From assembly GCA_024364735.1 (NCBI GenBank), contig JAGFNQ010000733.1, positions 1 to 64,000 on the forward strand: a stretch of 64,000 bases of DNA. Reading direction: 5' to 3'. The translations under genes were made by a program, and so were the position numbers. Below, one piece after another: positions 1 to 11,020 of this stretch. The notes under the pieces were generated by a model, which worked only from the letters and a program-made list of their open reading frames with translations, was not told the origin of the DNA and made no database searches. Each line of letters opens with the position of its first letter. Positions within the stretch are counted from its first letter, which is position 1. Origin of the DNA: Boesenbergia rotunda (taxonomy: Eukaryota; Streptophyta; Magnoliopsida; Zingiberales; Zingiberaceae).

Positions 1-169
1 TTCGAGTACTCCGGGATAGTGAAGAATCGGAGATGCTTCGGGATCGAGTACTCAGGATTTGCATGGAAAATGGGTTGCACGTTGGGGGAACCGATGCGGG
101 GTCAGCCAGGCCCTTTTCCTTATCTGGACGTTGTTGGTGTGTCTGACTGGATGTGGACGCCTCCACCGG
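1..169. other. Unclassified sequence left of Copia element A
   Basis: No ORF of note, no repeat shared with the rest of the window and no recognisable motif. It is the sequence flanking the 5' LTR of element A. The five bases before the LTR would be the left target duplication (ACCGG), but the right end of A is lost, so this cannot be confirmed. Confidence 0.4.
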
Positions 170-2388
170 TGTTAGTGATATGAGAAAAGTGTCCTAAGGC
201 AATCGCCTTATGATTGTAATCATTTATTTTAATAAATGAATATTCACTATTTGAGTATACATGTTTATGTATTTGATTGAGATCTTAAACTCATTTACTG
301 AATGTCCGCAATACAATTCACAGCATGAGAGAATTTGTGATGAATTCACAACTAGTGATTATCTCTACATGTGCAATTGTGAAGTATTGAAATTGTCCCT
401 AGTCGATGAATTGATAAATACGAACACTATCAATTCTGTTGAGACTAGCATGGGTTATTCTCTAATCAGCTGATTCTCACTGGCTGGTGACATTGGGATG
501 TCCCGAGATAAACATGAATGCTAGTTAAGGGAACTAGTTCATTGGAGTGACTGGCTGTAAAACTTCATATGGTAGTCTATATATAGATATGTCAATGAAG
601 TTCTTACTGCAGCTTAAGTGCGATGTTCCTTTGACTTGCGGTGTTCAAGTCATCTTGGTCATGGAGACTTATACTTTGACATCTTAAGCAAGCATCTCCA
701 AGGAGGTGTGGACCCAGGATGATTGGGTATAAGCCGAAGTGCCCGAAGATGTTTGAACAGCCTACAAAGGATTCACCACTCCTTGCGAGGAGATGTATAC
801 CCAAGACCTATCGTCGGATTGTTACTCGAAGCCTCTGGCCAGAGCATGACATGTTCAGAATATGAATCTCTTAAATACATGAGAGTAATTAGAATCCGTA
901 GGACGAGAAAACGTTACTTGGGCTAGGTGTGACGTAGTCAGCCTAGTGGGGACTGACACACATAGACCATGTCCTGAACCAAGTGGGTATAAGATGGTGA
1001 AGGGAATGGGACACGATTCATTATAGCTACTGAAGGTTTCAGAATTGTTTCTGAGGTCAACCGTTGATATTTCGATTAAGTGGGGATCATGATGTACTAC
1101 TAGGTGCCACTCATGATCGTTCTATAATTGATTAATTATAGACGGCCAACATAAATCGAAAGTCTATTTATTCACACGCACTACGAGTAATCCGAGGGAT
1201 TTAAAACGAGTTGAAAATTGGATTTTCCAATCAAGAGAGATTAGGTTTGGTTAAGCCAAACGATAAGTCGAATCTGAATTTTTCAGAGACGCATCGGAAG
1301 CGTAAAATGGCTAAGTCTTTTGAAGACTTAATAGATGAATTAAATAAGTTTAATTCATTGGGGCGTGGCTTGGATGGGCCGGCCAAAGAGGGTCTCCACC
1401 CTCTTTGCTTGGCCGGCCACAACAAAGGGAGAGAACCAAGTTTTTGGTTCAATTTATAAAATAAACCAAGTGTGGTTTGTTTTATAAAATTATGGATGAT
1501 ATAAATTTTTATATAATAAACCAAGGTTTGGTTTATTTTTCATGGAAATTAAAATGAACCATGGATTGGTTTATTTTATTTTATAAAATCAATCATGGAT
1601 TGATTTACCATGATAAGAAAATTTATTCCATAAGAAAAAAGGAGACTTGGTCGGTTTTTATCATGAATTAAAATATGATAAAACTTGGCATGATGGAATA
1701 AGTCATAGAAAATTTATTCCATAAGAAAAAAGAGACTTGGCGGTTGAGAGGCCACTATATAAAGGACCCAAGGCAAGGCTTGGAAATAATCGAAGTATTC
1801 TTGCCTGGGCTCTCTCCCTCTCCTCCCTTCTTTCTCTTGTCCGGCCACAAGGCTCTTCTCCCTTCTTCTTGCCGTGAGCACAAGGAGAAGCATCGAGGCG
1901 ACAACGTTATTCCGTTGGGACGATCTTCCTCTCCGGCCATTATCACCTTGGGATTGGGCGCAAGTCATCTTCCTCCTTCTCGCCGGAATTGTGATTCCGG
2001 CCAACCTTGGTAGTGAGTTTTTTCGATGTGATTACTTCTCTCTTGGTTTTCTTGTCGCGTTCTCAGAGAATCTAGTAGTTCTCGAGAACACGAAACTCGT
2101 GGCTTTGCGAAGTCATCCCGAAGATACTCGGCATGGACGCGAATAGAGGCGGAGCTTCCGAGGGACGCTTACGGTTGGATCTCGTCCCTTCCTTCGAGTT
2201 ACGCGAGGTAATACGTAAATTAGTTTACGTTTCTGTAAAATTTTAAATATATGATCATGTCTACACAAGATAAAGTTGCATGCTTAGATGTGTGGTTAAA
2301 TAATTTGAGAAATTATTTATGCTAAACCTTCCGCTGCACGCTAATTAATTTAAATTATATCCATGTCAACATGCACCCGGTCCCAACA
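170..2388 (+). mobile_element. 5' LTR of Copia element A
   Basis: The segment starts TGTTAG and ends CCCAACA, the usual TG...CA ends. It is followed after one base by a primer binding site matching initiator-Met tRNA. At about 2.2 kb it is long for a Copia LTR. A TATA box lies near 1756. AT-rich direct repeats (the 'ttattccataagaaaaaa' unit, twice, near 1623 and 1713) lie in the middle. The start could instead be a few bases away, because the second LTR needed for comparison is not in the window. The short ORFs inside it look like chance. Confidence 0.75.
1756..1763 (+). promoter_or_regulatory. Putative TATA box of LTR A
   Basis: TATATAAA followed by a C/T-rich stretch, about 630 bp before the LTR end. 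It fits the U3/R boundary of a plant LTR promoter. This is sequence pattern only. Confidence 0.45.
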
Positions 2389-2389
2389 G

Positions 2390-2401
2390 TGGTATCAGAG
2401 C
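2390..2401 (+). other. Primer binding site of element A (initiator-Met tRNA)
   Basis: TGGTATCAGAGC lies one base after the LTR end. It is complementary to the 3' end of plant initiator methionine tRNA and is the standard primer site of Copia elements. It fixes the LTR end and the + orientation. Confidence 0.9.
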
Positions 2402-4158
2402 CGGTTAGTGTTCGACATAATCATATAATTGTTTTCGGAAAACTTTGTCATGATCTCAATTTTAAAAATTTTCCAATTATGGAAACTTTCCAATTATGGT
2501 AAATTTCTGATTTAGGAATTTCAAGTTTGGAAATCCTCATGAAATTTCGTAAATTTTGAAATATCCCTGTTTCTAAAATTTTATGATAATTGTGAAAACT
2601 TTTCATTTTTGGAAACTTTCCAATTTTGGAAATTTTCCAATTTTGGAAATACGTAAGTTTTCTTTGTACCAGAAACTTACAATTATTCTGAAATCCTTTT
2701 ATTTTTGGAAACTTTCCATTTATGGAAAGCTCACAATTTTGGGCACTTTCTTTTAAGAAAGTCTAGACAAATTATAGGAATATTAATTGGCATTTAAATT
2801 CATATTTAGAAATTAAATTATTTACAAAATTCTTTATTTTGGATTGAGCCTCAGGGAACCGTTCAATTTAAAGTTAGTTGTTATAATTAAATTTCCTAAA
2901 TTGAATTTAAACTGTCAAATGTTTAATTTGGATTGAGCCTCGGGGAGTCGTCCAAATTATATTATCAATAAATTCTTATTTTGGATTGAGCCTCGGGGAG
3001 CCATCCAAATTAAGTTATTGATATTAATTTTCCATAAATAAAATATGTGATCAAATCTTAGAAATTTTGAGGTGATTCTCAAACGATAATTTCCTTATTT
3101 GATTTATGAGGTGATGCTCTTACATATTATTGTCTCCAAAATTAATTAGGAAAATTATTTCCTATAGAGTATATTTCCTTAAATAAGATTTTCATGAAAA
3201 TAATATGTGGTTGAATTAAGGGAATCTGTCTCTTAATTTAATAAGATTTGATTTAGAGAAATCAAAGTCTTAAACATATTAATTCCGAAATTGATTATGA
3301 TAATTTAGGAAATTGTTTCCCAAAACAATTCCTTGAATAAAGTATGAAATTAGAATTAGGAAATCCGGTTCCTAATTCAATTAATGAGACTTGATAAATT
3401 AAGTCACATACATACTTTATTAAGGAAATCGTTAGTACATGACATAATTATATGTCATGAATGTGCTTAAAAGAAAAGATGAGACCCAAAACCCCTTACA
3501 AAATATTAAGGCCAACACCTTCCATTAATATGGTTAGAACCGGAGTTTTGTTTCTCGTTTGGGTTGATGGACACATCCATGCCCGGCTTGAACCTCAACA
3601 TGTTCAAACCATGGAATTAGTTTATGATTAATATAGTTGGAGTCAGAGGTCAATCCTTAGTTTTGGTTGTTGGACACATCCAAGCCTGACTAAACGGTTG
3701 AATGAGCTCCAACCATATTAAAACTATTTCTTGATTAATGGGTCAGCCTTAAGCTTGGAGCATCGATTTGTTGTGCCACAGCCAAGGTTGATGTAAAGAG
3801 AGGTGCAGTTGGGTGCTATGTATATTGTTGCATACTTGTTAATGAGTTAACAACCCAATGATATATGCAAACATTCAATTAGTTGATAGCATAATGTGAT
3901 AGTTACATATGTGTAATATGTAATCGGTATAATTACCTACCTTCATAGCTAAGAATAACTTGATGGACTCCAGCCATGGTTGTTCTTATCTATGGTTGGA
4001 TATCAACCTATTTGGAGATGTTCCTACGATCTCCCGAATTGATAAAAAGGGTTATTCAATTCGAAAAATAAATAGGATTTAATTAATGTATATTGATGCA
4101 TTCTTTATCATTCTCATCACATAACCTCAATTTGTATTTCTAGGATAATCACCTGATC
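2402..4158 (+). other. Untranslated leader of element A with short direct repeats
   Basis: An AT-rich leader with no convincing ORF. The motif GGATTGAGCCTC plus 'ggggagNcgtccaaatt' occurs three times (near 2841, 2930 and 2983). The related phrase 'ttggacacatcca' recurs near 3560 and 3670. Just before the gag ATG there is a pyrimidine-rich 'tttctag', which would suit a 3' splice site ending a leader intron, as known for some plant Copia elements. That last point is inference. Confidence 0.5.
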
Positions 4159-5376
4159 ATGTCTTCTCTGAATTTGCGTTCCATTTTGGACACCAATAAG
4201 TTAACTAAGGCCAAAAGGATTGAAAAGGCACCAAAAGGCACTTGCCATCACTGCGGCAAGGAGGGCCACTGGCGAAGAAACTGCAAGGTTTATCTTGAGT
4301 CCTTGAAGAAGAAGGCATCCGATGCCCCATCCTCTTCAGGCATCTTCATTATTGAATGTCACTCTATTTCCTCGTACACCTGGGTACTTGATACTGGGTG
4401 TAGCTCACATATATGTAATGACATACACGGGCTAAGGAATAGAAGAAGACTCGTCAAGGGAGAAGCGAATTTGCGAGTTGGAAATGGAGCAAAGATTGCT
4501 GCTATTGCCATCGGAACATATTTGCTAAAGCTCCCTACTGGACTTGTCTTAGAATTGGATAATTGTTATTTTGTTCCTTCGTTAATAAAGAACATTGTAT
4601 CTATTTCATGCTTGAATGAAAGGGTTACCATTTAACTTTTAGTAACAATTGCTGTTACATAACTTTAAATGGTGTTCTTTATGAGACCGGAACTTTATGC
4701 AATGGTATCTACACGTTAGATTTATCCAGTGACGTTTTCAATATCGAAGTTAGCAACAAACGTGCTCGAATAGATAATCAAATAGACTCCTATACGTGGC
4801 ATTGTCATCTTGGCCATGTAAGCAAGAAACGCATGACCAAATTACACCGATGTGGAATTCTGGAATCATTTGAACCTGGTTCATTTGATACATGCGAATC
4901 ATACTTAAAAGGCAAGATGACCAAATTACCCTTTTCCGAAAAGGTAAACCAGTGGGAGAATTGCTTGGTCTAATACATACTGATGTATGTGGACCAATGT
5001 CAACTCTTGCACAAGGAGGCTATAGCTACTTCATTACCTTTATCGATGATCACTCATGATTCGGGTATATGTTCTTAATGAAACACAAATCTGAAGCTTT
5101 TGAGAAATTCAAAGAGTTCAGAAGTGAAGTAGAGAAACAGCTTGGCAAAAGTATTAAGATACTTCGATCCGATCGGGGTGGTGAATACTTAAGTCAAGAG
5201 TTTCAATATTATCTTAGGGACAATGGGATATTGTCTCAATGGACTCCGCCATATACACCACAGCATAATGGTGTATCTGAGAGGCGTAACCGAACCTTAA
5301 TAGACATGGTTAGATCTATGATGAATCATGCAACTCTTCCAAAATCCTTTTGGGGCTATGCGCTTAATATAATCAT
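4159..5376 (+). pseudogene. Decayed gag-protease-integrase of Copia element A
   Basis: The reading frame begins with a typical Copia Gag start (MSSLNLRSILDTNKLT). It then jumps straight to a CCHC zinc knuckle (CHHCGKEGHWRRNC, near 4232-4273), so most of the capsid region, normally about 200 residues, is deleted. The aspartic protease follows with WVLDTGCSSHIC near 4381. A frameshift near 4620 leads into the pre-integrase HCHLGH motif (near 4801). The integrase core shows TDVCGP, SDRGGEYLSQEF (near 5168) and HNGVSERR (near 5263), so all three catalytic acidic positions are present. Damage: the last Cys of the HHCC finger is Tyr (TCESY), there is a frameshift near 4945, and TGA at 5057-5059 replaces a sense codon. 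Copia similarity stops at FWGYAL; reverse transcriptase and the 3' LTR are missing. Confidence 0.88.
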
Positions 5377-5438
5377 GTTGAGGAGCGAGGTGGATTCCCA
5401 ACTTGATGATGATTACAGCGGGTTGATGGAGAAGGATG
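5377..5438 (+). other. Flank of the B insertion site, part of an interrupted open frame
   Basis: The sequence after the Copia break does not look like retrotransposon. An open frame from ATG at 5385 runs into the target duplication GGATG (5434-5438) and stays open on the far side of element B, to a TAG at 62407-62409. I do not recognise the product, which is Lys/Arg/Glu rich. It may be a fragment of an unknown gene or element, or chance. Confidence 0.35.
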
Positions 5439-6629
5439 TGTTGGGACCTTATCGATTAGCTAGAGGGGGTAGGGTGAATAGCTACTTTCTGATTTTTCCT
5501 CCTACAAGGGTTAGCAAGCGCAAGCGGAAATCTCAACTACAAACTAAAACAATGCTAACAATCACCTTTACGTGGTTCGGAGATGAAACTCCTACTCCAC
5601 AGCTGTCCGTAAGGTAGACGATCCCGATCCTTCGGTGGATGATTCCCCAGAATACCTCCGGTTAGCTCGTGTCCCTCCTTGTAGGTGAAGAAACCTCACC
5701 ACAATCCTTGACAACCTTTGAGCACGTTTAGGTTAATAACAGGCTTTAGCCAAGCTTGTTTTGCCAAGGAAGAACAGCAAAAAACGAGCCCTCTTAAATA
5801 ATACTCGATACTATTCTGATCGTTACCAGTCGACTGGTGATACACCAGTTGACTGGTCCTCGCGAAGTTGAATGTCACAGCCTGACGCTTCAACTTCTGG
5901 TCGACACCAGTCGACTACGCCAGTCGATTACATCAGTCGACTGATCCAAGCATCAGTCGACTGATCTCTCTGTGTTGTACCTCAGTCGACGGATCAAGCA
6001 TCAGTCGACTGTCACCTAAGGTTTCCCTTCCCGAGTACAATTCTCTCAGCACTCGAACCTTAGGATTTCCCTTCCCGAGTATAGTTCTCTCAACACTCGA
6101 ATCCTCGCGACTCAATTGACTCTTCATTCAGCAGCCTTGACCTGTTGCCTTCAAGCCCTCTTCAACTCTGGCTCTCGTCCCTCGGATGCATGCAAGCCCA
6201 TGACTCGTCTCCCATGCCATCCTTCACGTATGCCTCGAAGTCCACTTCCCTCGGCTCATCGTCCCTGCTCCAGCAACCTCGACCTGTTGCCTTCAAGCCC
6301 TCTTCGACTTCGGCTCTCGTCCATCAAATGCATGCAAGCCCATGGCTCGTCTCCCCATGTCATCCTTCACGTATGCCTCGAAGTTCGCTTCTCACGGCTC
6401 ATCGTCCCTGCTTTGTCCACGATCCCTCGGATGCATACAAGCCTATAGCTTGTCTCCTCACACCATCTTTCACCGGACCTGAAGACGTCCAACTAAATCC
6501 ATGTGTATCCGGCAAACCTGCACACTCACATACACATATTAGATCAACATGAAACCCTAACTTAATCATATTGACACACACATCAAAACCATGATCTACC
6601 CGATCAAACTTGGGTTGATTACACCAACA
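5439..6629 (-). repeat. 3' LTR of element B
   Basis: TGTTGGG...CCAACA ends; 1191 bp, the same length as the partner at 61052-62242 and very similar along its whole length. It contains a block of CAGTCGACTG-type palindromes (about 5829-6015) and a roughly 143 bp unit repeated about twice (from 6134 and 6277, 'gacctgttgccttcaagccc...'). The several overlapping ORFs in this block come from the tandem repeat and are not supported as genes. Confidence 0.92.
5829..6015. repeat. CAGTCGACTG palindrome array in LTR of B
   Basis: About eight exact or near copies of the 10 bp palindrome CAGTCGACTG, with spacers of 8-30 bp. The same array is in the other LTR (61440-61624). Further clusters lie on each side of ORF2 of this element (about 6954-7045 and 52795-52945). 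Some copies have decayed by C-to-T changes (CAGTTGACTG). Confidence 0.85.
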
Positions 6630-6647
6630 ATCTCCCCCTTTTTGATG
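6630..6647 (-). other. Polypurine tract of element B
   Basis: On the minus strand a run of A then G (AAAAAGGGGGAGAT) directly abuts the start of the 3' LTR. This is the plus-strand primer of reverse transcription and confirms the orientation. Confidence 0.85.
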
Positions 6648-7699
6648 TGTGGTAATATGTTTAAGTTAGGTGTAAAAACAACAATAAAAATTGAAAATTA
6701 TAGACATAGTAAGCAGCATAAACATGCATCCTCCACCTTAACCTATACCTTCACACAATTTTCAATTTCACATGACCACAAGTTAAGTTAAAAACTAACT
6801 CCACAAGTCAAGTTAAAACCTAACTTAAAACCACAAGCTCTCCCCCTTTGACACCATCAAAATGATTGCCCTAAGCAATATTAACCATTGGTATCAATGA
6901 GAACACCTTTGTATTTCTGAAAACCCCCAGAAATCAGAAATCAGAAGCACCAGTCGACTGCGTCAATTATCAGTCGACTGGTTCCTTCAAACTGCAATCC
7001 CACAGAAAGATCAGTTGACTGCGTTAGGGGCAATTGACTGATACTTAACCAGTCTGAAATTTCTGCCAAAATTCAGAAACCCCTAGAAAATTCCAAAAAA
7101 TTCTAAAATTTTGCAAGCATATTTCTTATGATGATTCTAACCTAGAACATTTTCATGAAAAAACCAAATATGCTTGACTTTTTGACCAAAATTCCAATTC
7201 TTTGAAAACATTCCATTTTGTATCAATCTTCCCTCCTAGATTAGAATCCATATGTTTTCCAAGTCTATCCCATACTATTTAAAACATAGAAATATTTTCA
7301 AACCTCCTCCTTTTTCTTGTATAAACACTCAAGACATAAAAGGTGATAAAAGCTCCCCCTTTTATCATAATCTCTAGATAGAGGGTAATTTGTAATTCAT
7401 CATATATATCATGCATACATACTTCAAAATTAAAGTAATAACACTTCATATAAGCAAATCTAAGAAGTGAATTAAAAATTCTTACGAAACCAGAAATAAG
7501 TACTACAAGGCTATAACCCCGAAATTCTCAAATATTACAATATCAAAAATGGTGTTTAAGAGATAATAAAAAACACAATCTAAACACTCTCTCAACACCG
7601 TCACATCCAGGTCATGTAGAAGCTACGTGTCATCGCCAGGAGGAGGGGAGGGGCCTGATACATAAGGTTCCAGCGCTGCTTCATCTCATACATGTCATC
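6648..7699 (-). other. Non-coding 3' region of element B
   Basis: Lies between the ORF2 stop and the polypurine tract. It is AT-rich with no convincing ORF. CTCCCCCTTT(T/G)A(C/T)-like runs recur near 6630, 6840 and 7350 and look like extra polypurine-type tracts on the minus strand. Palindromes of the CAGTCGACTG family cluster at about 6954-7045. Confidence 0.55.
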
Positions 7700-8155
7700 C
7701 TATCGCTGTTGGAAACTCTGAAAGTGCTCCCTGAGACCATGAACCTCTGCCTCTAGTCGAGAGAACCGCTCCTCTGTAATCATAGCAGGAGCAGCAGCAG
7801 GAGCAGCCTCCTCATCATCATCAGAGCTGGAAGAAGCAGGATGACGTCGCCAGACCATCACTCCCTGCCGCCTCTCGATCCCAACCAAGAAGAGCTGCCG
7901 AGAACCTATCTGGTCGTAGTCATTAGACAACTGATGAATCTGACCTCTAGTGAGTATAATACCTCTAGATAAAAAGAATTCGGTCAAAATATGACCGAAT
8001 GACATGTAGATCTTCCTATTGATGTCATGCGAAAAATGGACAATAGATGCGAATACATGGCGGGCAATGTCAATGTCAAGTCTCCTCTCTAAAGCATACA
8101 TCATCACCAAGTGAGGTAGCAGAATCTTTGACCTCCCCTTGGTGACAGTAGGCAG
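7700..8155 (-). pseudogene. ORF2 of element B, 3' part (split by element C)
   Basis: This is the C-terminal part of the second gene of B; the first part is at 51875-52579 and element C lies between, inside an ILP motif. The segment aligns with ORF2 of C through the YALERRLDIDIARHVF region (YALIHHLDIDIGLHMF in C). It has a tryptophan-arginine pair (WRR) followed by an acidic Ser/Asp/Glu run, an Ala-rich stretch and a short C-terminal coiled coil (EERFSRLEAEVHGLREHF), ending at TAG 7700-7702. The family resembles the 'putative plant transposon protein' domain seen in many plant repeats; function unknown. The open frame continues upstream into the C LTR, but that extension is not part of the gene. 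Confidence 0.8.
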
Positions 8156-8581
8156 TGTTGGATTGAGAAAATACGATAGAGGGGGGGTGAATATCGTAAA
8201 TCGTTTCGGATTGAAAAAGAGAATGCACAGCGGAAAATTAACACAAAAACACACACGAACACAAGGATTTACTTGGTTCGGAGTCGCGGTCGGCTCCAAC
8301 TCCAAGGCCCACGGTCCTTGACCGTTTACTGCGGGCAATTCTATAATCGCGTAAGTTATTACAAAAATTTGTATAGTAATAGTGCAGTAAAAAGTACAAT
8401 TATGCTCTTTGTTACCGACGCCCGGTGTAGATCGTTCTTCGGTGCGGAGGGTCGTCGTCGGCGCTTGAATCTCGAGATCCGAGGTTTCCGGAGCAGAGCG
8501 CTTGAGTCGAAGAGCGTAGAGGCGTTGGAAGAATTGATGTCGAAGCCTTAGGGGTTGAGCCCCTTTTATAGTGCATCTGGG

Positions 8582-8930
8582 AGCGCCCTGGACGTTGGGG
8601 GCGCCCTCCACGTGTCTCTGGATCCGCATACCCCTATCCGAAACTCGGTCAGCCCTTATCCCTCCAGGATCGGGCTCAGAGTTTGACGGGGGCACCCGGG
8701 ACACAGGGGGCGCCCCGGTTGACTTGGTCTTGCTGGCTTCGCGGATGTCTTTGCTTCGATCGCTGGCTGACTTGGACCCAAGGCGCCCGAGGCATCCAGG
8801 GCGCCCGGGACCACCGGGGCGCCCGGGAGCTTAAGGGCGCCTGGCCCAGTGAGCTTCCGAAGCGTTACTTGCTCAGCTTGTCTTGCCTTCACCTTAGGGG
8901 CGCCCGGGACCTCCGGGGCGCCCTGCCCAG
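8582..8930. repeat. GGGCGCCC palindrome array in LTR of C
   Basis: About ten GGCGCC-centred palindromes, most extended to GGGCGCCCGGG, spaced 15-60 bp apart. The same array lies in the 5' LTR (about 51133-51475), and related clusters lie just upstream of ORF2 in both copies (about 21839-21935 and 47787-48031). GC content is far above the neighbouring DNA. Confidence 0.85.
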
Positions 8931-9756
8931 CTATCTACCCCTCTCCTTTGGGGCGTTCTGAGCTGCAGAAACTCGTTCCTTCAGTCCTGCATCCAGGGTT
9001 AGTACCAAACATAATAAAGCAAGAATATTAGGTTTATACAGCCTTAGCTGTCTTGGTTCTGACTTCGGGTCTCCAAAATGGAACCCTAGGTCGAACCGAC
9101 GCCTACTGTTCCCTCGACGGGGAACGCATCCTCACCTACTCCTCTCAGGAGAATTTACCTGTTGCCAACCGGCTCCTCCGGTTGGACTTTTGCCCAGCAG
9201 TCCTTCGCCGGGTGCCTAGTAGTCCTTCGCCAAGTCTTCGTTACCAAGCAGTCCTTCGCCTGGTGCCTAGCATGTAACGACCCGGAAAATTCTCTTAATA
9301 TTTTCTTAAAATATTGAGCATGTTTAGATAATTTTCCAAGGGACCAAGGAATATCAATGCAAACTTGGGCCTAGAAAATCCATGTTTTCCCCATTTAAAA
9401 TGGGAAAAAGAGCACTAATGGGCCTTATGTGGGCTTGCTAGTACCATAATTTATCGGTGGATTTTAGGTAAAAATTAGTAAAAATATAAATAGGATTTAA
9501 TTAGACATATTAGCATGATTATGGGTAAGTAATAGTTTAATTTTCCTATTTAATTTGAGAAATTAGGTACTAATGGGCTTTAAATGGGCTCCAAAAGTGG
9601 GTATTAATTGGGTAAAATTTATATAAATATAAAAGAATTTTATTTAGGAATATTGGCATAATTATGGGTGATTTTTGGAGAATTTTCGAAATAAAAGGGG
9701 AATTTTCGAAAATAAGAAAAAGGATCAAATAAAATAAAAAATAAAATAAAAATAAA

Positions 9757-9824
9757 GGTGCATGGGCCAAGGATTGAACCTTGGACCTCTTGTATAACAA
9801 TGAATGCTTTAACCAACTCACCTA
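9757..9824 (-). other. tRNA-like segment with A and B boxes inside solo LTR H
   Basis: Read on the minus strand it has an A-box-like TAGGTGAGTTGG (9813-9824) and a B box GGTTCAATCCT (9770-9780) in a T-arm-like hairpin CCAAGG-TTCAAT-CCTTGG. The spacing suits a tRNA. Acceptor and anticodon stems are not convincing, so it is not called a tRNA gene. A counterpart in the same antisense orientation lies in G at 34686-34755. Confidence 0.55.
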
Positions 9825-10261
9825 GCAAGGAATTCTTGTGAGGAAAGGAAGTGAATGGTGGTTAAATGGTAGAAGAAGATGAAGGGCCATGGAAAACTCT
9901 TCATTCACCACTTTAATGGTTGATTAATAAGGGGGTTTGGGAGTTTCATTCTTCATGCCATCAATTGCATTTGCTCCTCTCTTCCTTCTCCATTCTTGCC
10001 GAGCACACAAGGAGGAATTCTCCCTTGAGAAAACTCCACAAAAGGTCTCATCCTCCTAGATCTAAGGGCTTCTCAAAGTTTCCAAGGGCTAGGTGTGGTC
10101 AAGTCTTCTTCCTTCTTTCCATCCAAGGTCTAAAAATTTAGAAACCCAAGGTAAGACTCCCTCACCTGTGGTATAATAGTTACCTATGATTTCCATGATT
10201 TTTTTGGCATGATATATGAGTTAGTTTTCGGATTTAATGTTGAAGGGAAACAAAATCAAGG

Positions 10262-11020
10262 TTCCTGTGTTCAAGGGTTTCGGCCAGCATGTTTTAAAGG
10301 TCTAAAAATATGTTAAAAATCATGATAATGTTATTTAGTGTTCGCTTATGATGTTTAGAAGTTAAGTGTAATTTTTGGGAATTTTTGGAGTACTCTAGGA
10401 CACCCTAGAGTTTCGGCCAACATGAAAGAAGCAAAACCCAGAACCTTAGGTTCAAGGGTTTCGGCCAGCATGTTTTAAAGGTCTAAAAATATGTTAAAAA
10501 TCATGATAATGTTATTTAGTGTTCCCTTATGATGTTTATATACTAAGTATAATTTTTGGTAATTTTTGGGATACCCTAGAGGCCCCATATGTTTCGGCCA
10601 ACATGAAAGAAGCAAAACCCAGAACCTTATGTTCAAGGGTTTCGGCCAGCATGTTTTAAAGGTCTAAAAATATGTTAAAAATCATGATAATGTTATTTAG
10701 TGTTCCCTTATGATGTTTAGATACTAAGTATAATTTTTGGGAATTTTTGGGATACCCTAGAGGCCCCATATGTTTCGACCAACATGAAAGAAGCAAAACC
10801 CAGAACCTTATGTTCAAGGGTTTCGGCCACCATGTTTTAAATGTCTAAAAATATGTTAAAAATCATGATAATGTTATTTAATGTTCCCATATGATGTTTA
10901 GACACTAAGTATAATTTTTGGGAATTTTTGGGATACCCTAGAGGCCCCATATGTTTCGGCCAACATGAAAGAAGCAAAACCCAGAACCTTAAGTTCAAGG
11001 GTTTCGGCCCCCATGTTTTA
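10262..11020 (+). repeat. 181 bp tandem repeat in solo LTR H
   Basis: The phrase 'tttcggccagcatgttttaaa' recurs at a constant 181 bp spacing (10281, 10462, 10643, 10824 and 11005). Units contain 'aatgttatttagtgttccc' and end with 'agaagcaaaacccagaacctta'. The fifth unit is cut by solo LTR I and resumes at 14232, ending near 14390. Confidence 0.88.

Noticed and set aside
6116..6552. Overlapping Ser/Pro/Leu-rich ORFs in the LTR of B
   Set aside because: They come from a 143 bp tandem repeat, occur in several frames and lie in an LTR. Their presence in the partner LTR only reflects LTR duplication.
8571..8961. GC-rich Gly/Ala/Pro ORFs in the C LTR on both strands
   Set aside because: They arise from the GGGCGCCC array and are not maintained as a single frame between copies.
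9757..9824. A true tRNA gene
   Set aside because: A and B boxes are present, but no paired acceptor stem or clear anticodon arm is seen.
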